Virus record (IMG/VR): IMGVR_UViG_3300009151_000180
Coordinates: 1 to 36,769 of that record
Direction: 5' to 3' (one strand)
DNA length: 36,769 nucleotides
Source: a virus
The first letter of the stretch is position 1. The number at the start of each line of letters is the position of its first letter. Both the position numbers and the translations under genes were made by a program. Positions 8,808 through 17,368 of the stretch are shown here, piece by piece. The notes beneath the pieces are model-generated. The model was not told the DNA's origin. It did not search any database and saw only the letters and a list, made by a program, of their open reading frames with translations.

Positions 8808-9152
8808 ATGGCAATTAAACGCTTTGAAAATGTTGATGTTAATACTTTAACTTTTAGCACAAATAGTTATGGTGAAAATGTAACAACAATAACAAAGAAA
8901 TTTACAGGAAGACCATTAGTGTCATCTGTTAAAAATTCTTTGCAGATAACATCAGATACGCGAATTTACCAGGATTTAATTAACTTTAAGTTCCAATATA
9001 CGCCATGGATTCAAGATATTGTTATTAATCAAAACTTATATTCATTTACTTGGCGCACACAAGATTGGCGTATAACAAATGCAATAGAAGCTGATGATAA
9101 AATGAGTGTAACTATTCTTTGTTATCGTTCTGATCCTGTTACAAAGGTTTAA
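8808..9152 (+). CDS. Head-tail adaptor/stopper-like protein
   Basis: A 114-residue beta-rich protein in the place of the second connector (stopper, SPP1 gp16-like, phage head-tail joining family PF05521). The central NLYSFTWRTQDWRITNAIEADDK-like strand pattern, which ends with an aromatic-rich hairpin and a last strand MSVTILCYR, matches the small barrel of that family. Its ATG follows the connector stop codon with no gap, and the next gene starts 3 bases after its stop. The call depends partly on position; similarity to known members was not computed. Confidence 0.62.
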   Translation: MAIKRFENVDVNTLTFSTNSYGENVTTITKKFTGRPLVSSVKNSLQITSDTRIYQDLINFKFQYTPWIQDIVINQNLYSFTWRTQDWRITNAIEADDKMSVTILCYRSDPVTKV

Positions 9153-9155
9153 TAA

Positions 9156-9575
9156 ATGGCTACACAACAAAATGTTACACAGTATGCACAGGCTATACAG
9201 GCTCAATTGACTAGCATTGCAAGCCCAATTCCTGTATATTCTAACTTTAACAGAAACTATGCAACAGAGCAAAAATTTATAATTTGGCACTTAAGAAATG
9301 TTCATCAACCTGTATATACAGGTGTGAATCAAAACAATAAAGGTATTGATAGACCTATTTTTCAAATTAGTGTCTTTAGTGTTTATATGGATGATGGATT
9401 AACTATTGCTAATACAATCATTCAAGCATTACATGGTTATAATGGATTATTTGGTGGCTCAACTTATGGCTTTCAAATATCTAAAGCAGATGTTCAGTTT
9501 TTGTATCATGGATATGATAATACCACTGCAATTCATCAAGTGTTTATGGATTGCACATTAGATATACCAACATAA
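9156..9575 (+). CDS. Tail completion / tail terminator-like protein (DUF3168-like)
   Basis: A 139-residue alpha/beta protein lying between the adaptor and the tail-tube genes, where siphoviruses keep the tail terminator (lambda gpU-like). It opens with a helix VTQYAQAIQAQLTS, then IPVYSN, has a QISVFSVYMDDGLTIANTI strand-helix unit and ends with a strand carrying IHQVFMDCTLDIP, the typical closing strand of DUF3168-type proteins that stop tail-tube growth. Family assignment is by pattern and position only. Confidence 0.55.
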   Translation: MATQQNVTQYAQAIQAQLTSIASPIPVYSNFNRNYATEQKFIIWHLRNVHQPVYTGVNQNNKGIDRPIFQISVFSVYMDDGLTIANTIIQALHGYNGLFGGSTYGFQISKADVQFLYHGYDNTTAIHQVFMDCTLDIPT

Positions 9576-9606
9576 GATTTATTAATTTTAATTTAAGGAT
9601 TTAATT

Positions 9607-10101
9607 ATGCCATTACCAACCAAAGTTTTACCAGGGTTTAGCGCTACGCTATATGCGCAACCAACCACAACGCCCACTGTTTTAACAAATGCACAATTAG
9701 CAACTTTAGCAAATGTAGCGGCTATTGCTGTAACAGGCAATGTTGTGAATGTTGAAGCTATCCCAGCATTTGGTCAGGATGATGCTGTGGCTAGTTTTAC
9801 TGTTGCCGGATCAAGACAGTCAGACAAAATTCCAACTCAATCAGCTCCAACATCATTAACTATTACGGCTGCTTGGAATCCTTCAGATACAGTTTTATTA
9901 TTGCTTCGTGGCGATGCTTATACAGGCACAATAGACAGAACATTTGTTATTTCTGCAACTGACGGCACAGGCACAGTTTACTATGCTTTTAATGGTAGAG
10001 TAGCAGAATGGAAGATTGATGCTCAACCGGGTGCTGAAGCAAAAGCAGTTTTTACTATTCACCCAAGAGGCAACCAATATGGTTGGTCTAATACAGCTTA
10101 A
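9607..10101 (+). CDS. Major tail tube protein, copy 1
   Basis: Likely subunit of the tail tube (164 aa). It shares with the next gene nearly identical blocks: VEAIPAFGQDDAVASF, AGSRQSDKIPTQSAPTSLTI, LLLRGDAYTGTIDRTFVI, AYY-type strands FNGRVAEWKIDAQPGAEAKAVF-like and the ending HPRGNQYGWSN. TTTAAGGATTTAATT gives a good ribosome site before the ATG. Position directly after the tail terminator and before the chaperone/tape-measure genes is the standard one. It is the more divergent in its first 50 residues, which would face the outside or the neighbouring ring. Confidence 0.8.
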   Translation: MPLPTKVLPGFSATLYAQPTTTPTVLTNAQLATLANVAAIAVTGNVVNVEAIPAFGQDDAVASFTVAGSRQSDKIPTQSAPTSLTITAAWNPSDTVLLLLRGDAYTGTIDRTFVISATDGTGTVYYAFNGRVAEWKIDAQPGAEAKAVFTIHPRGNQYGWSNTA

Positions 10102-10123
10102 TAATTAACGAAGGAGTATTAAA

Positions 10124-10642
10124 ATGGCTTTACCAAATAAAATTTTACCAGGGTTTAGTGCCTCAATGTGGATGCAAACAGGCACAACACCAACACCATT
10201 AACAGTAGCAAATTTATCTGTATGGACAGCTCAAGTAGCAACGATTGTAGGAACAGCAGCTAACGGAACAGGCGCAAGCGGAACTGCATTAAATGTAGAA
10301 GCAATTCCAGCGTTTGGTCAAGATGATGCAGTAGCTTCTTATGGTGTAGCGGGTTCAAGACAAAGTGATAAAATACCTACACAATCAGCCCCTACAAGCT
10401 TAACAATTACAGCGCCATGGAATCCTAGTGATGCAGCATTGTTATTGATTCGTGGTGATGCTTATAACGGAACTATTGACAGAACTTTTGTAATTGCAGC
10501 AACAGACGCAGCTACAACTATTGCATACGCATTTAATGGTCGTGTAAGTGAATTTAAAATTGATGCAGCTCCAGGCGCAGAAGCTAAAGCTGTATTTACA
10601 GTTCATCCTCGCGGAAATCAATATGGTTGGTCTAATACTTAA
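10124..10642 (+). CDS. Major tail tube protein, copy 2
   Basis: Tandem paralogue (172 aa) of the preceding tail-tube gene. From VEAIPAFGQDDAVAS onward the two are closely alike and both end in HPRGNQYGWSNT. An insertion of small residues, GTAANGTGASGTALN (about 43-57), lengthens this copy near the N-terminal third. AAGGAG lies 9 bases before the ATG, a stronger site than that of copy 1, so this one may be made at higher level. Whether the tube is built from both, or one forms only the ends or is decorative, cannot be told from sequence. Confidence 0.8.
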   Translation: MALPNKILPGFSASMWMQTGTTPTPLTVANLSVWTAQVATIVGTAANGTGASGTALNVEAIPAFGQDDAVASYGVAGSRQSDKIPTQSAPTSLTITAPWNPSDAALLLIRGDAYNGTIDRTFVIAATDAATTIAYAFNGRVSEFKIDAAPGAEAKAVFTVHPRGNQYGWSNT

Positions 10643-10651
10643 GGAATTAAT

Positions 10652-10879
10652 ATGAAATTATCCGAAGCTATTGATACATTAACATCTACATACCAAAGCC
10701 TTGATGCTGTAGCATTGGGGCTTCCTGTAGATGCTAAAGAAGTGCAAGCAGCATTAGCAAAAGCAAAACCTGATACAGCTGAATTTGTAGCATTAACTGT
10801 GTTAGCAAAATACAATCCTTTAATCCAAGAAATTAAAACAAAAGAGATTACAAATGACAACACAGATCAACTCAAATAA
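10652..10879 (+). CDS. Small conserved-looking protein in tail module (75 aa)
   Basis: A helical, Ala/Lys-rich 75-residue product with AAGGAA 6 bases before the ATG. It starts 9 bases after the second tail-tube gene and overlaps the next gene by 26 bases. No motif recognised. Location suggests a tail assembly or tail-tube accessory role; the composition (helix LPVDAKEVQAALAKAKP at about 24-40) would also suit a small chaperone-type protein. Confidence 0.6.
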   Translation: MKLSEAIDTLTSTYQSLDAVALGLPVDAKEVQAALAKAKPDTAEFVALTVLAKYNPLIQEIKTKEITNDNTDQLK

Positions 10880-11081
10880 TGATTTATTAAATTATCTAGT
10901 AACTCAATCCAATTCAGGTCAAAAGAATTGGTTTGGCTTTGCTCAACAACGACTTACGGGAATAACTTTAGCTCATGAGATTGCAAAAAATCATGCGGAT
11001 AAACTTACACCTGAAGAAGCTGTTGATTATGCTGTAAAACTTAATAATGCTATTTATCAAAAAATTATTAAGGCTGATTAA
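10854..11081 (+). CDS. Small tail-module protein (75 aa)
   Basis: Unknown 75-residue helical protein, with the segment LTGITLAHEIAKNHADKLTP (33-52) and a C-terminal helix EEAVDYAVKLNNAIYQKI, a layout seen in short phage proteins of unknown role in tail operons. It starts inside the previous gene (26-base overlap) after an AAAGAG site and its stop shares one base with the start of the HK97 gp10-like gene, so the three genes are tightly coupled. Confidence 0.6.
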   Translation: MTTQINSNNDLLNYLVTQSNSGQKNWFGFAQQRLTGITLAHEIAKNHADKLTPEEAVDYAVKLNNAIYQKIIKAD

Positions 11082-11629
11082 TGCAGAATACATTTGAAGT
11101 TAAAGGTTTAAAGGAAACTTTAAAAATCTTTGACGATTTAAGAGATGAAATTGGTGATGCTAGAAAGTCTAGCAATATTTTAGTTAAAACTGTTAAAGAA
11201 GCTATGAAACCTGTGTTAAGCATGGCTCAATCTTTAACAGCATCTCATAGTCAAACAGGGTTATTGCATGATTCATTAACTATTGTTGGCAGACGACCAA
11301 CAAACAAAGATAAAACTTCAAGATATGTTAATGCCAATGATGCTGCAATTGCTATGGTTACTACAAAGCCAATTCCTAGAAGTTTAAAAAAGGAAGGCTT
11401 TAAACAATTTGGTCATTTAAGAGGTTCTGAACTTAAAAAAGCAAAGAAAACTTTTTATGAATCTGCCGGTGTATTTTATGATGCTAGAGCTATTGCAAGT
11501 GAATTTGGAACTAAAAATAGACCAGCTCATCCTTATTTAAGAGTTTCATTGGAAAGCCAACAACAACAAGTATCTGATTCGGTAGCAAGAATTTTACAAC
11601 AATATATAGAAAAATTTAAATCACTATAA
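11081..11629 (+). CDS. HK97 gp10-like tail/neck completion protein
   Basis: A 182-residue protein with the family's signature C-terminal segment EFGTKNRPAHPYLRVSLE (about 142-159) and an N-terminal strand-helix start, FEVKGLKETLKIFDDL. In HK97-like phages gp10 acts at the head-tail interface or tail completion and normally lies between the adaptor and the tail terminator; here it lies after both tail-tube genes. The start overlaps the previous stop (TAATG). The family call is fairly secure, the exact role less so. Confidence 0.8.
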   Translation: MQNTFEVKGLKETLKIFDDLRDEIGDARKSSNILVKTVKEAMKPVLSMAQSLTASHSQTGLLHDSLTIVGRRPTNKDKTSRYVNANDAAIAMVTTKPIPRSLKKEGFKQFGHLRGSELKKAKKTFYESAGVFYDARAIASEFGTKNRPAHPYLRVSLESQQQQVSDSVARILQQYIEKFKSL

Positions 11630-11643
11630 CATAGGAGTATTAC

Positions 11644-12117
11644 ATGAATAAATTAGGTCAGTTACTAGGCAATGAATATGAGCAGCATAAAGAATCTATT
11701 TTAACAAGAGATTTTACTTATAAAGGCATGTCTTTAAAAGTAAGAATTCCAAGTGTAGCAAAAATGGAATCTATTTATAATGAATTTAAGAATCCAAATA
11801 AAGATGCAATTGAAGTTATATACAAAGAATTAACAGATAAGTTAATTATTAATCCTGAAGATAAAGTAGAAAAAACTGATAACGATATAATTATAGATGG
11901 CAGATCACAAAGAGAATCTGCTAAAAATACTTATTTAACAAGATTTAGAATTTTAGAATACTTTAAATTTTTAGTTGCTCAAGAAGGTCAAGATATTAAT
12001 ACTTTAACTTATGAAGACATTAATATCAGCATTCCTTCTTTGACTATTCAAATGGAATTTGTTGATAAAATTAATGAAGTTATTTTACCAAATTATGAAG
12101 ATATAAAGTCAAAGTAA
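11644..12117 (+). CDS. Tail assembly chaperone (G-like)
   Basis: A 157-residue acidic and lysine-rich protein directly before the tape measure, where siphoviruses have the two-frame chaperone pair (lambda G and GT). It opens like other chaperones with a short helix and a strand pair (FTYKGMSLKVRIPSVAKME, about 24-42), then helices. Two A-AAG tetramers lie in its last five codons, and the next frame (-1) is open from 12099 across its stop codon, so part of the ribosomes probably continue into the downstream gene. TAGGAG is 5 bases before the ATG. Confidence 0.7.
   Translation: MNKLGQLLGNEYEQHKESILTRDFTYKGMSLKVRIPSVAKMESIYNEFKNPNKDAIEVIYKELTDKLIINPEDKVEKTDNDIIIDGRSQRESAKNTYLTRFRILEYFKFLVAQEGQDINTLTYEDINISIPSLTIQMEFVDKINEVILPNYEDIKSK
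12103..12117 (+). promoter_or_regulatory. Candidate -1 programmed frameshift site
   Basis: The chaperone gene ends with codons ATA AAG TCA AAG TAA. Each AAG is preceded by an A, giving two A-AAG tetramers (12105-12108, 12111-12114) where tRNA-Lys could slip back one base, the second being immediately before the stop codon. The -1 frame has a TGA at 12096-12098 and then stays open through the whole downstream gene, so the slip must occur within 12099-12117. After the second site the fusion would read VTGSLRTQVRCAMVF. No classical seven-base slippery sequence is seen. Confidence 0.5.
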
Positions 12118-12137
12118 CAGGCTCGTTAAGAACCCAG

Positions 12138-12461
12138 GTGCGTTGTGCAATGGTTTTTAACGGGCATACAATACAAGATATTGACGCATTAGATGAAACT
12201 ACAATGAATGAAATTATTGTAATGTATTCCGATGGTGTATTAGGTAATAATAAAAATTTGGTAACAATGGGAACTCTTACATCAGGCGTATTTAATTATA
12301 TGCGACCACCAAATTCAAAATCTTATACATTAAAAGAAATGCTTGGAAGTGCTTACAATTATATTTATCGTGAAGAAGCTAGTTTGCCTAATGAATCATT
12401 ATTGGCTTTCATAAGTCAAGCGCCTGGATTTAATATTGACAAATTTAAAGGTAAAGAATAA
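12138..12461 (+). CDS. Tail assembly chaperone second part (T-like)
   Basis: Probably the C-terminal part of a frameshifted chaperone (lambda GT type) that brings tube subunits to the tape measure. As a separate gene it would start with GTG at 12138, or with ATG at 12150, which has AGGTG 9 bases upstream. The frame is -1 relative to the preceding gene and open back to 12099. The sequence IQDIDALDETTMNEIIVMYSDG (about 14-35) and a helical C-terminus suit this family's zinc-free T domain. The final TAATG overlaps the tape measure start, as usual. Confidence 0.62.
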   Translation: MRCAMVFNGHTIQDIDALDETTMNEIIVMYSDGVLGNNKNLVTMGTLTSGVFNYMRPPNSKSYTLKEMLGSAYNYIYREEASLPNESLLAFISQAPGFNIDKFKGKE

Positions 12462-14371
12462 TGGCAATTATTTCAAGATTAGCGGTTTTACTTGGACTTG
12501 ATGCGGGTGAATTTAACGCTGGACTAGGAAAAGCCAAAGCTGGAATAACTGAATTTACACAATCAACATTAGGCGCAAAGCTTGGTGTTGCTGCTTTAGC
12601 TATTGGATTTGCTGAATTTGCTAGGTCAGCGGTGCAATATGCAGATCAGATTTCAGATGTAGCAAAAGCTAATGATATGGCTGTTGGAACTGTTTTAGCA
12701 CTAAATGAAGCCATGGTAGAAAATGGTGGTAATGCAGAAGCCGCTAGTCGTATGATGTCAGGCTTTAGTAAACAAGTTGAAGCTGCCGCTTCAGGCACAG
12801 ATAAAACCCGCGAAACATTTCAAAAGCTTGGAGTATCACTTCAAGACCTTAAAAAACTTTCTGTTGATGATCTACTTATAAAGACTTTAAAAGGTTTAAA
12901 TGACATTCAAGATTCAGCTACTCGAAATGCTAAAGCTATGGAATTGTTTGGTAAATCCATTAAAGGCGTAGATATTAAGGGATTTTATAATGATTTAATA
13001 GAAGGCAAAGATAAAAACAAAGAAGCAGAGCAATCTTTTATGGAAACTAAAGCTGTTATGGATGCTTTATCAGCAACCATGATGCAAGCTAAAGTTGATT
13101 TTATAGAAACATTTGCACCGGCAATTGAAAGTTTAACTAAAATATTTTTAGATTTAGCATACGCAATTCATTCTGCATTTAGAGCAGGTAAGGATTTATT
13201 AACTTTAAATTTTAAAGATTTAAAAACTTATGATTTTGCTGGTGTGCAATTTGAAAAAGATTTAAATGCTAGATTTGAAAAAGCTCGATTGGCTTCGCTT
13301 GCTGCTCAAAAAACACAATTTGGCGGTCGAGAAGTCAGTGCTTTAGGTGATGAAGGAAAAAGACAAACTGAAGAATTACAAAAGCAAATACTTACTTTTA
13401 ATCAAGAAGCAAAAGCTGTTGGAGAGGTTAAATCTGAATACGAAAAATTAACTGCTCAATTTAATCTTGGTGGTAAATATGCTAAAGCTTCTAACAAGGA
13501 CAAATATGATGCCGCTGTAGCTGCTTATAAATTAGATGAAATGCACCAGCAAGAGCAAACTAAAAATGAAATAAAAATATATGACACAGAAATAGAGCGT
13601 TTACAGTTACAAGCAGACATGGCTGGGTTTAGTGATATTGAGCAAAAAAAATTAATGGCTCAATTAGATTTGCATATTAAATTAAATGATGAAGTTAAAA
13701 AGCAAATTATTAGCCAAGAACAAGCAGATCAAATATATAGCTCATTTACAAAAATGCAAAAACAACAAGATATGACTTTGCAAGCTCAACAAACATTTTC
13801 TGCTGGTTGGAGCAAAGCTTATAATGATTGGGTTGAAAAATCTAAAGATGCAGCTGCATTAGGTAAACAAGCTTTTGAAGGTATGGTTCAAACTATGTCT
13901 TCTGCTTTAGATGAATTTGTTAAAACAGGCAAATTAAACTTTAAATCATTAATTTCAGACATGATTCAACAATTAATTAGATTACAACTTCAAGCTCAAT
14001 TGTCAGGCATTTTAGGTATGATTGGTAAATCTTTTGGATTTGGAGGCGGAGGCGGAGGCACAAGTGTTCCTATAGATTTTTCATTATTTACACCTAAAGC
14101 TGATGGCGGTTCTTTTGGTGGTAATCAGCCTTTATTAGTTGGTGAGAATGGTCCTGAACTTATGATTCCAAATCAATCAGGTGTAGTTGTTCCAAACAAT
14201 TCTTTATCGTCAATGATGGGAAGCCAACCTCAAATAGTATATAATGGTCCATATATTGCAAATATGAGTGCTATTGACACTCAAAGTTCTGTGCAGTTTT
14301 TAGCAAAAAATAAACAAGCGGTATGGGCTGCAAATCAATCAGCAACTAGATCATTACCGCAATCGAGATAA
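12461..14371 (+). CDS. Tail tape measure protein
   Basis: Sets tail length and is ejected with the DNA (636 aa). It begins LAVLLGLDAGEFNAGLGKAK, the conserved opening of many tape measures, has a hydrophobic helix LGVAALAIGFAEFARSAV (about 28-45), long coiled-coil stretches through the middle, a Gly run near 525-531, and the C-terminal signature GGSFGGNQPLLVGENGPELM (about 547-566), as in lambda gpH relatives. At roughly 1.5 angstrom per residue a tail of about 95 nm is implied (rule of thumb). The start shares one base with the chaperone stop. Confidence 0.93.
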   Translation: MAIISRLAVLLGLDAGEFNAGLGKAKAGITEFTQSTLGAKLGVAALAIGFAEFARSAVQYADQISDVAKANDMAVGTVLALNEAMVENGGNAEAASRMMSGFSKQVEAAASGTDKTRETFQKLGVSLQDLKKLSVDDLLIKTLKGLNDIQDSATRNAKAMELFGKSIKGVDIKGFYNDLIEGKDKNKEAEQSFMETKAVMDALSATMMQAKVDFIETFAPAIESLTKIFLDLAYAIHSAFRAGKDLLTLNFKDLKTYDFAGVQFEKDLNARFEKARLASLAAQKTQFGGREVSALGDEGKRQTEELQKQILTFNQEAKAVGEVKSEYEKLTAQFNLGGKYAKASNKDKYDAAVAAYKLDEMHQQEQTKNEIKIYDTEIERLQLQADMAGFSDIEQKKLMAQLDLHIKLNDEVKKQIISQEQADQIYSSFTKMQKQQDMTLQAQQTFSAGWSKAYNDWVEKSKDAAALGKQAFEGMVQTMSSALDEFVKTGKLNFKSLISDMIQQLIRLQLQAQLSGILGMIGKSFGFGGGGGGTSVPIDFSLFTPKADGGSFGGNQPLLVGENGPELMIPNQSGVVVPNNSLSSMMGSQPQIVYNGPYIANMSAIDTQSSVQFLAKNKQAVWAANQSATRSLPQSR

Positions 14372-14374
14372 TAT

Positions 14375-15061
14375 ATGGCTAATTTAAACAACATACTTGC
14401 AATAGCTGAATCAGTAGGAATCAATGACCAAAAATTTGTTGGTCAAATGATTAGTCGTAATCAACGCATATCCGCTTCTGAAATCTTAACTGTTCAACCT
14501 TTTGCTTTTGATATTAAACCAATGAATTATTTGCTTTATAGTCAAAACAGAAATCTATTGTCAGCCCTTCGTGTAGCAGACAAATCAACCGAACAATACT
14601 TAAACTTTGGCACAACAGGCTGGACAAACTATATTAATTATCAAGGTGATATGACATCAGGTCAAATTTCATCTTGTCAATATCAAACATCATCAGCAAA
14701 TAAAAATATTGTATTAGGTGCATTACCATCAATATCATCTACCGCTTACATTGTAAAGACAGGCGATTTTTTACAAATTAATAGATATTCATATATAGCA
14801 ACCGCAGATGTTCAAAGAGGAATTGATACAACTGTTGTAATTCCTGTTCACAGAACAATTTTAAATACTTTAGCAAGCCCTGTATCAGCAGTTATTGGTC
14901 AATATGGAACAACTGTATCAATGGGCGGAACAGCTTATACAGGCGTTACATTTCCAATTTTATTAAGAGATTATCCAACCTATACTTTAGTGCCTATGAC
15001 TAATGATTCATTTATTAATTGGTCGGGAACATTTAAAGCGTTTGAAAATGTATTAACTTAA
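14375..15061 (+). CDS. Distal tail / minor tail protein
   Basis: A 228-residue beta-rich protein immediately after the tape measure, the place of the distal tail (Dit-like) or lambda gpM-like protein that caps the tube. It has the strand segment FDIKPMNYLLYSQNRNLLSAL (about 49-69), VKTGDFLQINRYSYIATADV (about 128-147), in which a GDFLQI-type turn is common in distal tail proteins, and a last domain with VTFPILLRDYPTYTLVPMT. I cannot place it in a named family with confidence. Its stop lies 15 bases before the fibre gene, with an ACAAGGAC site between. Confidence 0.62.
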   Translation: MANLNNILAIAESVGINDQKFVGQMISRNQRISASEILTVQPFAFDIKPMNYLLYSQNRNLLSALRVADKSTEQYLNFGTTGWTNYINYQGDMTSGQISSCQYQTSSANKNIVLGALPSISSTAYIVKTGDFLQINRYSYIATADVQRGIDTTVVIPVHRTILNTLASPVSAVIGQYGTTVSMGGTAYTGVTFPILLRDYPTYTLVPMTNDSFINWSGTFKAFENVLT

Positions 15062-15076
15062 CACAAGGACAATATT

Positions 15077-16669
15077 ATGGCATTACCTATTTCAATTACA
15101 TACACATTTGCTACTGCGACAGGCGCTATACCTTTGTCGCAATTAGACACAAATTTTAGTTTAATAACATCTACAATTAATGGAATAGGTGATGGAACAA
15201 CCGCATTAACAACTCCAGCAATTGGCGCAGCCACAGGCACAAGTTTGTCTTTAACTAATGCGCTTACAATTGCTAATGGCGGAACAGGACAAACAACTAA
15301 AACTAATGCTTTTGATGCTTTATCGCCAACAACAACAAAAGGCGATGCAATTTTTTATGATGGAACGGACAATGTAAGACTTCCTGTTGGCACTAATACT
15401 TTTGTTTTAACTGCTGATTCAACAACAGCAACAGGCGTTAAATGGGCTGCGCCAGCTACATCAGGAACAGTTACAAGCGTTGCACAATCGTTTACAGGCG
15501 GATTAATTTCAGTAAGCGGATCACCAATTACATCTTCAGGAACATTAGCATTAACTGTTGCTGGAACATCAGGCGGAATCCCTTATTTTTCAGGCGCATC
15601 AACTTGGGCTTCATCTGCTGTATTAGCGTCTAACGCATTAATGGTTGGCGGTGGTGCTGGTGTAGCGCCATCAACAGTAACCACAGGCACAGGCGTTGTT
15701 ACAGCTTTAGGCGTTAATACAGGAACAGCTGGTGCGTTTGTAGTCAATGGTGGCGCATTAGGAACGCCAAGTAGTGGCACAGTTACCAATTTAACAGGCA
15801 CAGCATCAATTAACATTAATGGAACTGTAGGCGCTACTACAGCTTCTACAGGAACATTTACTCAATTAACAGTTAATGGTGCAAACTTAAATACAGCTAT
15901 ATCACCAACAGGCACAAGCACAGTAACAATTTCACCAGCTGGAGCTTTAACAGAAGGAACTGCTGGTGTAACACATAATTTATTAGGCAATGTTACTGCA
16001 ACAACATCTAATCAAACTATTGCATTAAGCCCTACAGGAACAGGCACAGTAGCAATAAGCCCTGTCGGTGCATTAACAATTAACCCAACAGCCGCATCAA
16101 CTATTAACAATGCTTCTATTGGTCAAACAACGCCTCTTGCTGGATCATTTACAGCATTATCAGCAACATCTAATGCTGTTACATCAGTATTGGCTGCAAC
16201 AAGCGGTTTAACAGCTAATACATCCGTTGCTTCAACACTTACATATACAACAGGCGGTATTACTTTAGCAACTCAAACTGCGGCAGCTGGTTCAGTATGG
16301 CGCGTTAGAGCTTATGGTCAGTTTGTAGCGGCAACATCAGCAACAGCTCGAAATGCTCAAATTGCTTGTTTTTGGGGAACAACTCAATTAACAGCAATTA
16401 CTCCAGCGGTTGTTATATCAGTAGCTCAAACAACGGGTTGGGTGGTTGAATTTGAATTAACTGCAACATCAACAACTGCTATTTGGACAACGGGTATATT
16501 AACAGGCAGAATTTCATCTGCAACAACATCAGATAATTATATGGCAACAGCAGCTTCAACAACTGTAACTGCTGGCGCACAAACATTAGATTTAAGAGTA
16601 TCAAGCTCTGTGGTTGTAGCTGGCGATTCATGGACTGTTCAACAAGTTACAATGGAAAGAATTAAATAA
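15077..16669 (+). CDS. Tail fibre protein, Ala/Thr/Gly-rich
   Basis: A 530-residue elongated structural protein made largely of Thr, Ser, Ala and Gly. It holds the tail-fibre hallmark IANGGTGQTT (about 68-77), followed by repeated beta-strand units such as SPTGTSTVTISPAGALTEG and SPTGTGTVAISPVGALTIN (each about 50 residues apart near 276-340). The last 150 residues are less repetitive and more aromatic, and probably form the receptor-facing or attachment head. The position between two baseplate-type proteins is unusual for a fibre. ACAAGGAC is 8 bases before the ATG. Confidence 0.75.
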   Translation: MALPISITYTFATATGAIPLSQLDTNFSLITSTINGIGDGTTALTTPAIGAATGTSLSLTNALTIANGGTGQTTKTNAFDALSPTTTKGDAIFYDGTDNVRLPVGTNTFVLTADSTTATGVKWAAPATSGTVTSVAQSFTGGLISVSGSPITSSGTLALTVAGTSGGIPYFSGASTWASSAVLASNALMVGGGAGVAPSTVTTGTGVVTALGVNTGTAGAFVVNGGALGTPSSGTVTNLTGTASININGTVGATTASTGTFTQLTVNGANLNTAISPTGTSTVTISPAGALTEGTAGVTHNLLGNVTATTSNQTIALSPTGTGTVAISPVGALTINPTAASTINNASIGQTTPLAGSFTALSATSNAVTSVLAATSGLTANTSVASTLTYTTGGITLATQTAAAGSVWRVRAYGQFVAATSATARNAQIACFWGTTQLTAITPAVVISVAQTTGWVVEFELTATSTTAIWTTGILTGRISSATTSDNYMATAASTTVTAGAQTLDLRVSSSVVVAGDSWTVQQVTMERIK

Positions 16670-17350
16670 TTGAATCCAATTTATTTTTATGCAACGGACA
16701 TAACTTGGGTAAATAATTCAAGTAATCCTGTTGCGTGGACTAATTCAAGCGTTCAGGTTGTAGATTGGACATCGCAAGCGCAAACTAATATTATTAGAAT
16801 GGCTGATTTTGTTAGAGTTACAACACCGACAGCCACTTATAGATTTGCAACAACACCAAAAGCCATTACAGTTTCTGCGGTTGATAGTCAGCCATTTGAT
16901 GCTGTAGGTTCGTTAGTTAAAATTGGTGACGCTGCAAGAGATATTAAATCAACATCTAACGAAACATCTGTTACATTGGTTGGATTAGATACAGCTTTGC
17001 TTGGCTGGGTATTAAGTCAAAATGTAAAAGGCTCTTTAATTGAAATGTGGCACGGATTTTTTGATGCTGATAACAACCTTATTGTATCAGGCGGAACAGG
17101 AGGTCTTTATAAATTTTTTACAGGATATATAAATTCATTTTCTATATCAGAACAATGGATGGAAGAAATTCGTCAATTTGTTGGAACAATTGTTGTAAGC
17201 GCTGCTTCTATTCAAATTATTTTACAAAACAGAACTGCTGGCAGATATACCAATAACAATGCTTGGCAATTTTTTAACGCTGGCGATACATCAATGAATC
17301 GTATTTCATACATACAAACTATTAATTACTCTTTTGGAAAAACTGCTTAA
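16670..17350 (+). CDS. Minor tail protein, lambda gpL / DUF2163-like
   Basis: Probable distal tail or hub protein (226 aa). The segment GSLIEMWHGFFDADNNLI (about 120-137), FFTGYINSFSISEQWMEEI (about 149-167) and the end pattern NRTAGRYTNNNAWQFF with a closing NYSFGK resemble proteins at the gpL position of siphovirus tails. The start is TTG at 16670, directly after the fibre stop, with GGAAAGA 9 bases upstream; no ATG fits before residue 43. The next gene lies after 18 bases. The exact family name is by memory of the pattern, so moderate confidence. Confidence 0.62.
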   Translation: MNPIYFYATDITWVNNSSNPVAWTNSSVQVVDWTSQAQTNIIRMADFVRVTTPTATYRFATTPKAITVSAVDSQPFDAVGSLVKIGDAARDIKSTSNETSVTLVGLDTALLGWVLSQNVKGSLIEMWHGFFDADNNLIVSGGTGGLYKFFTGYINSFSISEQWMEEIRQFVGTIVVSAASIQIILQNRTAGRYTNNNAWQFFNAGDTSMNRISYIQTINYSFGKTA

Positions 17351-17368
17351 TTTAATTTATTAATAAAT

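Noticed and set aside
15583-15816. Minus-strand frame opposite the fibre gene
   Set aside because: Low-complexity shadow of Thr/Gly-rich fibre repeats.
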